A stretch of 64,000 bases of DNA from Streptomyces fildesensis (GTDB lineage: Bacteria > Actinomycetota > Actinomycetes > Streptomycetales > Streptomycetaceae). Shown piece after piece: positions 53,854-61,317 of the stretch (positions are counted from its first letter, which is position 1; each line of letters begins with the position of its first letter). The stretch covers positions 27,362 to 91,361 of the forward strand of contig NZ_JAAIKO010000033.1 of assembly GCF_016107395.1 (NCBI RefSeq), in the 5' to 3' direction. The position numbers were made by a program, and so were the translations under genes. The notes beneath the pieces are model-generated. The model saw only the letters and a list, made by a program, of their open reading frames with translations. It was not told where the DNA came from and did not search any database.

Positions 53854-54960
53854 TCAGCCTTCGGAGGCCGCCAGCTGCCCGCACGCTCCGTCGATCTCGC
53901 TGCCGCGCGTGTCACGGACGGTCACCGGCACCCCGTGCGACTCCAGCATCCGCACGAACGCCCGCTCGTCCTCCGGCCGCGAAGCCGTCCACTTGGACCC
54001 CGGGGTGGGGTTGAGCGGGATGAGGTTCACATGCACGCGCTTGCCCTTGAGCAGCCGCCCGAGCAGGTCCGCCCGCCACGCCTGGTCGTTGATGTCCTTG
54101 ATCAGCGCGTACTCGATGGAGATCCGGCGGCCGGACACCTCCGCGTAGTGCCACGCGGCGTCCAGCACCTCGCGCACCTTCCAGCGGGTGTTGACCGGCA
54201 CCAGGGTGTCGCGCAGCTCGTCGTCCGGGGCGTGCAGCGACACCGCGAGCCGGCACTTGAAGCCCTCGTCGGCGAACCGCAGCATCGCCGGCACCAGCCC
54301 GACCGTCGACACGGTGATCCCGCGCTGCGACAGCCCCAGCCCGTCCGGCTCCGGGTCCGTCAGCCGGCGGATCGAGCCGATGACGCGGTTGTAGTTGGCC
54401 AGCGGCTCGCCCATGCCCATGAACACGATGTTGCTCAGCCGGGCCGGACCACCGGGGATCTCGCCGTCGCGCAGCGACTTCATCCCGGCCACGATCTGGT
54501 GCACGATCTCGGCCGTCGACAGGTTCCGGTCCAGCCCCGCCTGCCCGGTCGCACAGAACGGGCAGTTCATCCCGCAGCCCGCCTGCGAACTGATGCACAT
54601 GGTCACCCGGTCCGGGTACCGCATCAGCACCGACTCGACGAGCGTCCCGTCGAACAGCCGCCACAGCGTCTTGCGCGTGGTGTCGTCGTCACAGCTGATG
54701 TGCCGCACGACCGACATCATCTCGGGCAGCAGCCCGTCCGCGAGCTTGTCGCGCGAGGCCGCCGGAATATCCGTCCAGGCGGCCCGGTCGTCGTCGTACC
54801 GCGCGAAGTAGTGCTGCGACAGCTGCTTGGCGCGGAACGGCTTCTCGCCCAGCTCGACAACCGCCTCCCGTCGCTCGGCAGGGGTCAGGTCGGCGAGGTG
54901 CCGCGGGGGCTTCTTGGCCCCACGCGGCACGGCAAAGGTGAGTTCTCCGGGTACAGGCAT
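53854..54960 (-). CDS. rlmN: 23S rRNA (adenine2503-C2)/tRNA methyltransferase RlmN
   Basis: 368 residues, radical SAM enzyme methylating A2503 of 23S rRNA (and A37 of some tRNAs). The [4Fe-4S] ligands Cys129, Cys133 and Cys136 are in GCGMNCPFCATGQ; GMGEPLANY binds SAM; the C-terminal mechanistic Cys360 is in EIDGACGQL. It is the last clearly core-chromosomal gene on this side before the lower-GC region. Confidence 0.96.
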   Translation of the reverse strand: MPVPGELTFAVPRGAKKPPRHLADLTPAERREAVVELGEKPFRAKQLSQHYFARYDDDRAAWTDIPAASRDKLADGLLPEMMSVVRHISCDDDTTRKTLWRLFDGTLVESVLMRYPDRVTMCISSQAGCGMNCPFCATGQAGLDRNLSTAEIVHQIVAGMKSLRDGEIPGGPARLSNIVFMGMGEPLANYNRVIGSIRRLTDPEPDGLGLSQRGITVSTVGLVPAMLRFADEGFKCRLAVSLHAPDDELRDTLVPVNTRWKVREVLDAAWHYAEVSGRRISIEYALIKDINDQAWRADLLGRLLKGKRVHVNLIPLNPTPGSKWTASRPEDERAFVRMLESHGVPVTVRDTRGSEIDGACGQLAASEG

Positions 54961-55394
54961 GGTGCTACCAGTGTCGCAGACATAGCAGGTAGGTCCGGGT
55001 GACAGCGGTCACGGGTGGCGGTCATCTGTCGTCGTTGGTCACCCTCGGACGGCCCACAGACGGCCCAGGCATCCGGGCATCGCCGGAGGTCAGAGCGCCG
55101 GATACGCCCCCTACCCCCCTTTCCAGAGGCAATCCTCCTGACACCCGTCACCTACTTCGTGCGATTTAAAGACCGGCCTAGGAAGCCCCGCCCCACCTTG
55201 CGAAGGTAGCCGCCTCATCGCATAGGCAGCCATCTCACATGAGCGAAGGCCAAACCACGGTTGGACTGAGACCCCCACAGCTGTTTTTGGGAAAGTGTTG
55301 GAATGAATGCCGCGAGCCTGCTCGTCGGCGTACAATCACAGCGATAGGGCGACGCCTAGGGTCAGCCCAATCGGATAAATTCCGGAGGTACGCC
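54961..55394. other. Intergenic junction between core genome and lower-GC region
   Basis: 434 bases with no convincing gene. Base composition falls from GC-rich to mixed around 55100-55300. It holds the rlmN upstream region and, at 55331-55336, a TACAAT -10-like hexamer that could serve the nuclease gene with a ~52-base leader, but no matching -35. I searched by eye for a tRNA or attachment-type direct repeat and saw none. Confidence 0.6.
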
Positions 55395-57419
55395 TTGGAG
55401 AATCAGCCGACATTTGAGTACCCGCCGGTGCGACCGTGGGGTAGTCGAGCATTCTCCATGCCAGCTCTCTCTGGAGGGAGCGATCACCAAATTGAGGTAC
55501 TACACACCCTCCTGACAGCCCTCAAAGAAGGCACTGGAATTGATGAACTAATCAGCCTACCTGGAGGCCTTGGCGCCGAAACGAGCATTTCTTCAATGGG
55601 GCAAAGATTGCAACCGGCGGGAATGCTCACTCGAATGGGGAAGAATTCTTGGATTCTAACATCGGCGGCCGAGAACTGGCTAGAGTCCGGAGATAACGGC
55701 TATCTTATGGCGGTACTACATTCCAACATTCGGTATGTTGGTGAGTTGATGCATGAGGCTCGAACCGGCCGTACTCAGTCCGATCTTCTATCAATTGCAT
55801 CAGATAAATACGAGTGCTCATGGGATACGCTGGACCAAATTCGGAGGCGTACCGCCTGGCTTCGATCTGGCGGGTTTATGGAACTAGATTTTCGCCACCA
55901 AGTCGTCCTGACGGAAAGCGGATTGGCTCTTCTGGAGCGCCTTGAGTTGGCCGATTCCGAGAACTTCAGGAGAAGGATTACTAGGAAATCTGAGTCTGTC
56001 AGCATTCCAGGCGCACATCCGGTCGTTCGCGACGCCCTCGAAACATCGGTACTGACCGAGAGGCGGGCCGCCATCGGCTACATTCCGCGCAGCGAGGGAG
56101 ACTCACTCGCGTCGCTGCGGAAGTTCGCCAATGCCCTCAAAAGCGATACTTCACGTGAGGGTATCGACGAGTTCGCCTCGGCAGAATTCGGATTGCGACC
56201 TTCTTCGGTAGCCGCCGCTCTCAGCACCTTGAAGAACGCGGGCCTCGTCGAACAGATTGGATTTGGCACCTTTCGGTCCACCGAGGCTGCAAATGCTTGC
56301 GCCGAGGCAGAGCATGACATCGACTTCCTTCGGATCATCCATTCCAAATTCTCCTTTGTCGGCGAAGTTCTCGAAGCTCTTGAGGAGGTAGATACACCGC
56401 GAGACCTTGCCGCACTGGCGCGCACTCGCTACGGGGTACCGCGAGAGGATATTGCAGAAGTACGAACCCGCCTGCAAATGTTGAGGGAATGTGGCCTAGT
56501 CGAGGAAGTCGCTTGGGGCCATTACCAGGTCTTGCCTCTAGGACGGGCTCTCTTGGCCGAACTGCCAACCGCCTCGCAACAGACGGCCGAGGAGAAAACT
56601 TCCACAACGATCCCCGACAAGGAAACTGATACCGAGCTCAGCAAACTCATTGATGACCTACGTGCAACCTCGAAAGCCTCGTCAAACCCGGAGCGCTTTG
56701 AGAAGTCCGTAGCCGAAGCGTTCAGTTATCTGGGGTTCGATAGTCAGCTACTCGGTGGTTCAGGGCAAACCGATGTTCTGGTAACGGCTAGCCTATCCGG
56801 CGAAATGAAGTACAGCGTAATCGTTGACGCCAAGTCCTCAGCTTCTGGGAAAATTGGGGAAACCCAAGTAAATTACGACACACTCAAGGAGCATCGCTCA
56901 GGCAACTCGGCAGAATATGCACTCGTTGTAGGTCCGAGCTTCCCCGGCACTCGACTTGCGTCGAGGGCGGAAGCACATGGAGTCGGACTTGTTGAGGTGA
57001 ATACACTCATCGCAATCATTGAGCAGCACGCCATTGCACCACTCCCGCTCTCAAGCCTGCGCGAATTCTGCAATAAAATCGGCGTAGTTAGCGTCGCATC
57101 ACTCGAAAAGAGCTGGGCTTCGGAGAAAAGAATGTACCGGCTTTGCGATCGCGTACTACGACAGCTCGCCACGGAAGCGGCGAACGCGGATACGGTCACA
57201 ACGGGCGCACTCTCTGCCCACGATCTCTACTTGATTCTGCGCTCAGAGGTAGAAGATCCACCTACCCCGGCGGAAATTGAATCAGTACTATCGTTCCTGT
57301 CCTCCTCATTGATTCATGCAATCCGAAAGGTGTCGACTCAATACGTAATTCTTGAAGATCCCACAACAACGGCACGCCGCTTGCGGCTGCTCGCTTCGAG
57401 CATCACAGGACAGCCTTAA
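55395..57419 (+). CDS. Candidate defence nuclease: duplicated winged-helix module fused to PD-(D/E)XK domain
   Basis: 674 residues from TTG 55395, chosen because CCGGAGG lies six bases upstream; ATG 55458 is the next in-frame start. Residues about 30-185 and 235-390 are an internal duplication: each copy has a small winged-helix unit followed by a LHSNIRYVGEL / IHSKFSFVGEV helical-winged unit ending in an LxxGRALL-type segment. Residues about 432-530 are a restriction-endonuclease fold: ERFEKSVAEAFSYLGF, Asp460 in GSGQTDVLV, Asp478 and Lys480 in VIVDAKSS. A further C-terminal helical domain (550-674) follows. DNA binding and cleavage are inferred. GC is distinctly lower than the core genes, suggesting transfer. 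Confidence 0.75.
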   Translation: MENQPTFEYPPVRPWGSRAFSMPALSGGSDHQIEVLHTLLTALKEGTGIDELISLPGGLGAETSISSMGQRLQPAGMLTRMGKNSWILTSAAENWLESGDNGYLMAVLHSNIRYVGELMHEARTGRTQSDLLSIASDKYECSWDTLDQIRRRTAWLRSGGFMELDFRHQVVLTESGLALLERLELADSENFRRRITRKSESVSIPGAHPVVRDALETSVLTERRAAIGYIPRSEGDSLASLRKFANALKSDTSREGIDEFASAEFGLRPSSVAAALSTLKNAGLVEQIGFGTFRSTEAANACAEAEHDIDFLRIIHSKFSFVGEVLEALEEVDTPRDLAALARTRYGVPREDIAEVRTRLQMLRECGLVEEVAWGHYQVLPLGRALLAELPTASQQTAEEKTSTTIPDKETDTELSKLIDDLRATSKASSNPERFEKSVAEAFSYLGFDSQLLGGSGQTDVLVTASLSGEMKYSVIVDAKSSASGKIGETQVNYDTLKEHRSGNSAEYALVVGPSFPGTRLASRAEAHGVGLVEVNTLIAIIEQHAIAPLPLSSLREFCNKIGVVSVASLEKSWASEKRMYRLCDRVLRQLATEAANADTVTTGALSAHDLYLILRSEVEDPPTPAEIESVLSFLSSSLIHAIRKVSTQYVILEDPTTTARRLRLLASSITGQP

Positions 57420-57462
57420 GAATCCACTTCGTTGGCGCATTACTGGCAATGAGAGGGGAACC

Positions 57463-57981
57463 ATGTCCGCAAGTGATGACATCGAGCGCATTATGCAGCG
57501 GAAACTGGAAGCTGCGCAAGCAGAAAGCCAAGCGAGGAGTCAACAGCTGGCGAAGAAACTTGCCGCAGGGGCAGAGGCAGCGCAGGGGTTCATCGCGCTC
57601 ATGCAACAAAGAGGGGTGGGGCCCGAGACCATCTACCGGCATGAGCAGGTCCAAAAGCGTAAGTTCAGTTTTCCCAATCGGCCCAATAAGCACGATACCT
57701 TCGAGCTCTATGAGCCAGTTGATCGGGGGTGGGTTGTCCAGTACAGCATCGACGACTACGGTAGCCCTTGGCTAATGAGCTTCCTGCAGACTGACGGCAA
57801 GCTTAGGCAATGTTCCTTGCGTACGGTGAATACCGGCTTCAGGAGCGAGGGTCTGCTTCCCCGGGCTTCCCGTACAGCATTCCAGCGCGGGGCACTTTGC
57901 ATTAAGCCAGGCTATGAGGCAACAGCCCCTCACTTGACCGTCGATAACTACGCTGAGGCCGCACGCTGGTACCTGACCTAG
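57463..57981 (+). CDS. Hypothetical protein with N-terminal coiled coil, partner of the nuclease gene
   Basis: 172 residues; ATG 57463 follows GAGGGGA. Residues 1-45 (DIERIMQRKLEAAQAESQARSQQLAKKLAAG) look like a charged helix or coiled coil; the rest (FELYEPVDRGWVVQYSIDDYGSPWLMSFLQTDG) seems a small beta-rich domain I do not recognise. It starts 43 bases after the nuclease stop on the same strand, so they are likely co-transcribed. Role unknown: regulator, subunit or immunity protein are all possible. Confidence 0.7.
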   Translation: MSASDDIERIMQRKLEAAQAESQARSQQLAKKLAAGAEAAQGFIALMQQRGVGPETIYRHEQVQKRKFSFPNRPNKHDTFELYEPVDRGWVVQYSIDDYGSPWLMSFLQTDGKLRQCSLRTVNTGFRSEGLLPRASRTAFQRGALCIKPGYEATAPHLTVDNYAEAARWYLT

Positions 57982-58027
57982 ATCGCTAAGAGGTGCAGGT
58001 CGAGGCTGCGCTTTCATCAGCGGCTCA

Positions 58028-58057
58028 GCGCCCCGACCTGCGACATGGTCGGGGCGC
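58028..58057. terminator. Bidirectional hairpin terminator
   Basis: Perfect 11-bp stem GCGCCCCGACC / GGTCGGGGCGC with an eight-base loop, between the plus-strand hypothetical gene and the convergent methyltransferase gene. Confidence 0.75.
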
Positions 58058-58064
58058 GCTCCGA

Positions 58065-58877
58065 TCAACTGGGGGATCGTCCTACGGCGAGCAGGTGAGA
58101 GCTGGCGGCGAGGAGTTCGGGGTACGGCTCTGCCAGCCGTGCGGCGGTCAGGGCCGACTGGAAGAGCGATTCGCTCGGTTCGGATGTGCCCGGGTGCTGC
58201 TCTACGGCCTTTAGTTGCGACCAAACTGGGCCCTCGATACCGAAGACCGCCACATCGACAAGCCCGGCCTCGCACAGTTCGTCAGCGAGTTCTTCGGCAC
58301 GGTGGAAGTAGGCGACGGTGAATCGGCCCTGACCGTCGTGCACCGCTGAGCTGAGGATCTTGGCGACTGACGCTTCCATCTTCTCTGTGTGAAGGCTGGC
58401 CGTAGCCGCGTTCTCGAAGATGGAGGCGTAGCGGTTGATGCCTGCCGCCGCCACGAGGCCACCCGGCCGCACAACCCGCCGCGCCTCGGTTAGTGCGCGC
58501 AAGCGGTCCGCACGGTCCGGGAGGTGGTAGAGCGGGCCGAGTAGGTGCGCAGCGTCGTAGGAGGCGTCTGGCGCTGCGAGGGCGCGCGCGTCGCCGAGTG
58601 TTGCGTTGCAGACCTCGCTGGCCTGCTCAACGTGCCGGGCCACGGGGTCGATCAAGTCGACGTAGTACCCGTCTTCCACCAGCCACCGGGCGTGCGCGCC
58701 GGTGCCACCACCGACGTCCAGGACGCGGGCCGGCGCCGGTGGCAGGAATCGGCGTAGGAGTTCCTGCGTGCGCAGCATCTCCAACCGTCCATCGGCAGAG
58801 CAGGACAGACGTTGCCCCTCATCGGCCACATTCGAGTAGAAGTGTGCGACCTCGGGCGCTAGCTCAGGCTTCAGCAT
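58065..58877 (-). CDS. Class I SAM-dependent methyltransferase
   Basis: 270 residues. Motif I VLDVGGGTGAHARWLVEDGYYVDLIDP at about 50-76, motif II region LGDARALAAPDASYDAAHLLGPLYHLPD, motif III VVRPGGLVAAAGINRYA. Small-molecule type methyltransferase; substrate unknown. Divergent from the GntR repressor gene with 56 bases between, containing the shared operator. On its own strand TGGACT and CATACT hexamers 17 bases apart place the transcript start at about the ATG, so the mRNA may be leaderless. Confidence 0.88.
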   Translation of the reverse strand: MLKPELAPEVAHFYSNVADEGQRLSCSADGRLEMLRTQELLRRFLPPAPARVLDVGGGTGAHARWLVEDGYYVDLIDPVARHVEQASEVCNATLGDARALAAPDASYDAAHLLGPLYHLPDRADRLRALTEARRVVRPGGLVAAAGINRYASIFENAATASLHTEKMEASVAKILSSAVHDGQGRFTVAYFHRAEELADELCEAGLVDVAVFGIEGPVWSQLKAVEQHPGTSEPSESLFQSALTAARLAEPYPELLAASSHLLAVGRSPS

Positions 58878-58894
58878 GTAGGAAGTATGCTTTG

Positions 58895-58914
58895 TACCGG
58901 TGGACCAGTCCAGA
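58895..58914. promoter_or_regulatory. GntR operator copy 1, divergent promoter
   Basis: On the minus strand TGGACTGGTCCACCGGTACA, two mismatches from the 20-bp dyad at 59770. It occupies the spacer of the methyltransferase promoter (TGGACT, 17 bases, CATACT) and the start region of the gntR promoter. Confidence 0.6.
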
Positions 58915-58933
58915 CCATCAATCCTGGAGAGCT

Positions 58934-59650
58934 ATGGCACTGCTCAAATACGAGGAGATCGCAGAGTCCCTGCGCTCGCGCATCGCTGCCGACGAGTTCC
59001 CCCCCGGCTCGACTCTTCCGTCGGGCAGGGACCTGGCTGAGCAGTGGCACGTATCGCGCGCGACAGTAGTGAAGGCCATGGACGTGCTCCGCGGGGACGG
59101 CATCGTTGAGGCTCGACAAGGAACAGGCTTCATCATCACGGAGACCCCGATTGCTCGCCCTGCCGGCGATCGCAGATCGGGATCGACCCGTACCACCGGT
59201 GGCATGCCGTTCGTGCGGGTCGGAGTACCCGTCCGCGCTGTGCCCCCGCCGCACGTCGCAACAGCACTAGGTCTGCCCGCAGAAGTCGAAGCGCTCCAGC
59301 GCATCCGCTTGATGCAACTGCCGGACGGAACCCCTCACAGCTACGTCGTGGCTTGGTTCCCCGCCGAAGTGGCCGATCTCTCCCCCCGCTTGGAACAGAA
59401 CGCCCCGATCGCCGAGGGCACCACAAGGTACGTCCGGCGCCAGACTGACCGCTTCCCTACTGAGGGGACCGACGTGACCACGGTCCGGCTGGCCTCAGAT
59501 GAAGAGATGCAGCAACTGCAACTGACAGCACCGGTTGCGGTAGCGGTCATCCTCCACACCGCGTACGACCAACATGGTCGCGCGCTGGTCTGCGAGGAAG
59601 GTGTCACGCCCTCCTCATTTTTCGAGCAGGTGGACACCTACGCAATGTAG
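58934..59650 (+). CDS. GntR family transcriptional regulator, UTRA domain (KorSA-like transfer repressor)
   Basis: 238 residues; CTGGAGA precedes ATG 58934. N-terminal winged helix (1-70): YEEIAESLRSRIAADEFPPGSTLPSGRDLAEQWHVSRATVVKAMDVLRGDGIVEARQGTGFIIT. C-terminal UTRA ligand domain (about 90-235). Such HutC-type regulators repress tra genes in Streptomyces conjugative elements (KorSA, KorA). It probably binds the dyad found in its own promoter and at 59770 ahead of the transfer operon. A terminator that is itself related to the operator follows it. Confidence 0.9.
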   Translation: MALLKYEEIAESLRSRIAADEFPPGSTLPSGRDLAEQWHVSRATVVKAMDVLRGDGIVEARQGTGFIITETPIARPAGDRRSGSTRTTGGMPFVRVGVPVRAVPPPHVATALGLPAEVEALQRIRLMQLPDGTPHSYVVAWFPAEVADLSPRLEQNAPIAEGTTRYVRRQTDRFPTEGTDVTTVRLASDEEMQQLQLTAPVAVAVILHTAYDQHGRALVCEEGVTPSSFFEQVDTYAM

Positions 59651-59665
59651 GTAGGCCGCCAAAGG

Positions 59666-59697
59666 AAGCTGGACCGGTCCGCCGGTCCAGCTTTTTT
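59666..59697 (+). terminator. Intrinsic terminator of gntR, overlapping an operator-like dyad
   Basis: 12-bp stem AAGCTGGACCGG / CCGGTCCAGCTT with loop TCCG followed by a T-run. The stem contains the TGGACCGGTCC...CCGGTCCA operator sequence, so the same DNA may be both terminator and repressor site. Confidence 0.8.
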
Positions 59698-59764
59698 GAT
59701 GCCCCGTCAGGGTCCTTGACCTGCGGATTCGTGGAGCGACGCCTCTCAACTCCAGATTCAACAC

Positions 59765-59794
59765 TTGACTGGACCGGTCCACCGGTCCAATCTC
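59765..59794 (+). promoter_or_regulatory. Rightward promoter with GntR operator in the spacer
   Basis: TTGACT (59765-59770), a 17-base spacer, and CAATCT (59788-59793). The dyad TGGACCGGTCCACCGGTCCA (59770-59789) is perfect, arms TGGACCGGT/ACCGGTCCA around CC. A bound repressor would block RNA polymerase directly. It points toward the transfer operon at 60224. Confidence 0.6.
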
Positions 59795-60088
59795 TTGGTG
59801 TGGCCATCACCCGCCGGAACTTTCGGAGGGGCTGATCGCGTCACGCACAACTCCACAGCGTGATCCACCGCAGTACGACGGCCGTGAGGACTCCGACCGA
59901 GGCGAGTGGAGACCAGCCGATCGAGAACGGGCCCCCGTCACAACCGGGCCCAACACCCCGTAGGGGGACACGCCATCGGCTCTAAAGAACCGCATGGCTC
60001 AACTTTCGTCGTGCTGACCCTCGGGATATCGGATCTCTCCGAGACGAACGACGCCATGCGAAGCGAGATCCGCCGTCACCGCTTCACC

Positions 60089-60137
60089 GCCCCGGCATCT
60101 CGCCGTGAGGGCGCGGGATCGAATCCCGCCCGGGGTA
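60089..60137 (+). ncRNA. tRNA-like minihelix (acceptor stem plus T arm), or tRNA-Leu 3' relic
   Basis: GCCCCGG (60089-60095) can pair with CCGGGGT (60130-60136); inside lies a T arm GCGGG-ATCGAAT-CCCGC (60113-60129) and a small GCC/GGC hairpin; A60137 sits at the discriminator position. D and anticodon arms are missing, so it is not a working tRNA. The 3' half closely resembles streptomycete tRNA-Leu ends, with A instead of the usual T at the first loop position. It may be an attachment-site remnant or a structured leader RNA. Confidence 0.4.
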
Positions 60138-60158
60138 CTCCACCCATTTCAACGGCGC

Positions 60159-60188
60159 GCGGCCCCGGTGCTCGAACACCGGGGCCGC
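60159..60188 (+). terminator. Strong hairpin in the transfer-operon leader
   Basis: Perfect 12-bp stem GCGGCCCCGGTG / CACCGGGGCCGC with loop CTCGAA, 36 bases before the DUF6284 start. Could terminate leader transcripts (attenuation) or be the ancestral terminator of the tRNA relic; only a short T-poor tail follows. Confidence 0.55.
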
Positions 60189-60223
60189 TGTTAGGGCCGT
60201 CCACCCTGAGAGGAACACGACCC

Positions 60224-60490
60224 ATGAGGTACATCGGCACCGTTCAGGCGGTTGTTACCGCCGCAGAGTTCGACCGGGAGCCGACGGACGCTGAGCTTGC
60301 GGGCATCGAGGTTGAGATGCCCGTGATCCTGGCGGAAGTCGAGTTGCTGGACGCACAGATCATGACGCTCGACCGGCCCGCCTCCGAGGTGGATACGCGG
60401 CGGATCCGGCGGGCGCAGCACAAGGTGCTCGCTGAGCGGTTGCGGCTGGCGAACCTCGTCCGGCAGGTTCCGGCGGGGGTCGGGGCATGA
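60224..60490 (+). CDS. DUF6284 family protein
   Basis: 88 residues from ATG 60224, preceded by GAGAGGAA. Acidic, helical: AAEFDREPTDAELAGIEVEMPVILAEVELLDAQIMTLDRPASEVDTRRIRRAQHKVLAERLRLANL. From memory this small family always opens the DUF2637-FtsK transfer operons of Streptomyces elements. Function unknown; perhaps a spread or entry-control factor. The next gene's ATG overlaps its stop (ATGA). Confidence 0.82.
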   Translation: MRYIGTVQAVVTAAEFDREPTDAELAGIEVEMPVILAEVELLDAQIMTLDRPASEVDTRRIRRAQHKVLAERLRLANLVRQVPAGVGA

Positions 60491-61317
60491 AGCGGCTCCC
60501 GAAGACCCTGCTGGTTCTGGCGCTTGTTGGTGTGGTGGGGATGGCGTTTCGGGTGTCGTGGAACGCGCAGCGCGATGTTGCGGCCACGGTCGGGGCGGAC
60601 GGTACGGCTTCGCTGCTGTACCCGTTCGTCGTCGATGGGCTGATGGCGTTGGCGCTCGTTGCCACGCTCGTACTGACCGGCCAGGACCGCACCACCGCCC
60701 GGTGGGTGCTGGCGGGGTATACCGCCGCGTCGCTGGTTCTGAACTACGTACACGGCCTGGTCCCCGCGCTGCACGACGGCGGATCGCGGATGGTGCTCGC
60801 TGAGTGGGCGCCTGCGAATTGGGCGCTGGTGCTGCTGGCCACGTCGCTGCCGGTCGGGTCGATCTTCTTCGGCTCTGACCTGGTGGCGAAGGTGCTGCAC
60901 CACCGGACAGCAAACCAGGATGAACTATCTGTGATGCTGATGAATCAGTCGGTGTCTGACCTGCAAGAGTCGACCCCGCCCGCCATGCCGGAAGTACCGG
61001 TTCGTGCGGCGCTGGAGTCGGCCGACCCTCACCCGGTCGTCGCTTCGACTGCGCAGCCGGTTGCGGCAGTGGTGCAGGCGCCGCGTCGGGCGACCGGTCG
61101 AGTGCCCCAGTCGGCCCGCAACCCCCGACCGACCCGCACCCCGGACCAGCTTCTGATCGAGGGGCGCGAGGCCACCGCCGCATGGCCCGATGATGCTCTG
61201 ACCGCCGAGGCGATCCGCAAGGAACTGCGGACCGCACCGGCCAAGGCCCGACTCGTTCGCGACGCGTTGAAGGCTGAGCGCGCCCCCGACGGACCCGCCG
61301 ATGAGGCGGTGTCCTGA
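60487..61317 (+). CDS. DUF2637 membrane protein (Spd-like)
   Basis: 276 residues. Four transmembrane helices in the first ~130 residues (LPKTLLVLALVGVVGMAF, LLYPFVVDGLMALALVATLVL, WVLAGYTAASLVLNYVHGL, WALVLLATSLPVGSIFF), the DUF2637 pattern. The C-terminal half is a Pro/Ala/Arg-rich linker followed by a small helical DNA-binding-like end (DQLLIEGREATAAWPDDALTAEAIRKELR). Found beside TraB/FtsK in conjugative elements and likely helps plasmid spread through hyphae. Translationally coupled to both neighbours. Confidence 0.85.
   Translation: MKRLPKTLLVLALVGVVGMAFRVSWNAQRDVAATVGADGTASLLYPFVVDGLMALALVATLVLTGQDRTTARWVLAGYTAASLVLNYVHGLVPALHDGGSRMVLAEWAPANWALVLLATSLPVGSIFFGSDLVAKVLHHRTANQDELSVMLMNQSVSDLQESTPPAMPEVPVRAALESADPHPVVASTAQPVAAVVQAPRRATGRVPQSARNPRPTRTPDQLLIEGREATAAWPDDALTAEAIRKELRTAPAKARLVRDALKAERAPDGPADEAVS

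Larger units (their letters stand above)
59795..60223 (+). other. Long non-coding leader of the transfer operon
   Basis: 429 bases between the repressed promoter and DUF6284. The frame upstream of 60224 stays open from 59906, but composition, lack of a ribosome site and the structured elements argue against coding. It contains a tRNA-like acceptor/T-arm structure (60089-60137) and a strong hairpin (60159-60188). It could also hold an attachment relic or transfer origin. Confidence 0.5.

Noticed and set aside
55239..55394. N-terminal extension of the nuclease from ATG 55239
   Set aside because: The extra 52 residues are Arg/Cys-rich with no domain, and a strong GGAGG site precedes TTG 55395.
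60051..60137. Complete tRNA-Leu gene
   Set aside because: No D arm or anticodon arm of the right size can be folded upstream of the T arm; only acceptor and T-arm pairing is convincing.
59906..60223. Open frame extending DUF6284 upstream by about 106 residues
   Set aside because: It runs through the tRNA-like structure and hairpin, lacks a ribosome site at its start, and DUF6284 proteins are about 85-95 residues, fitting ATG 60224 after GAGAGGAA.
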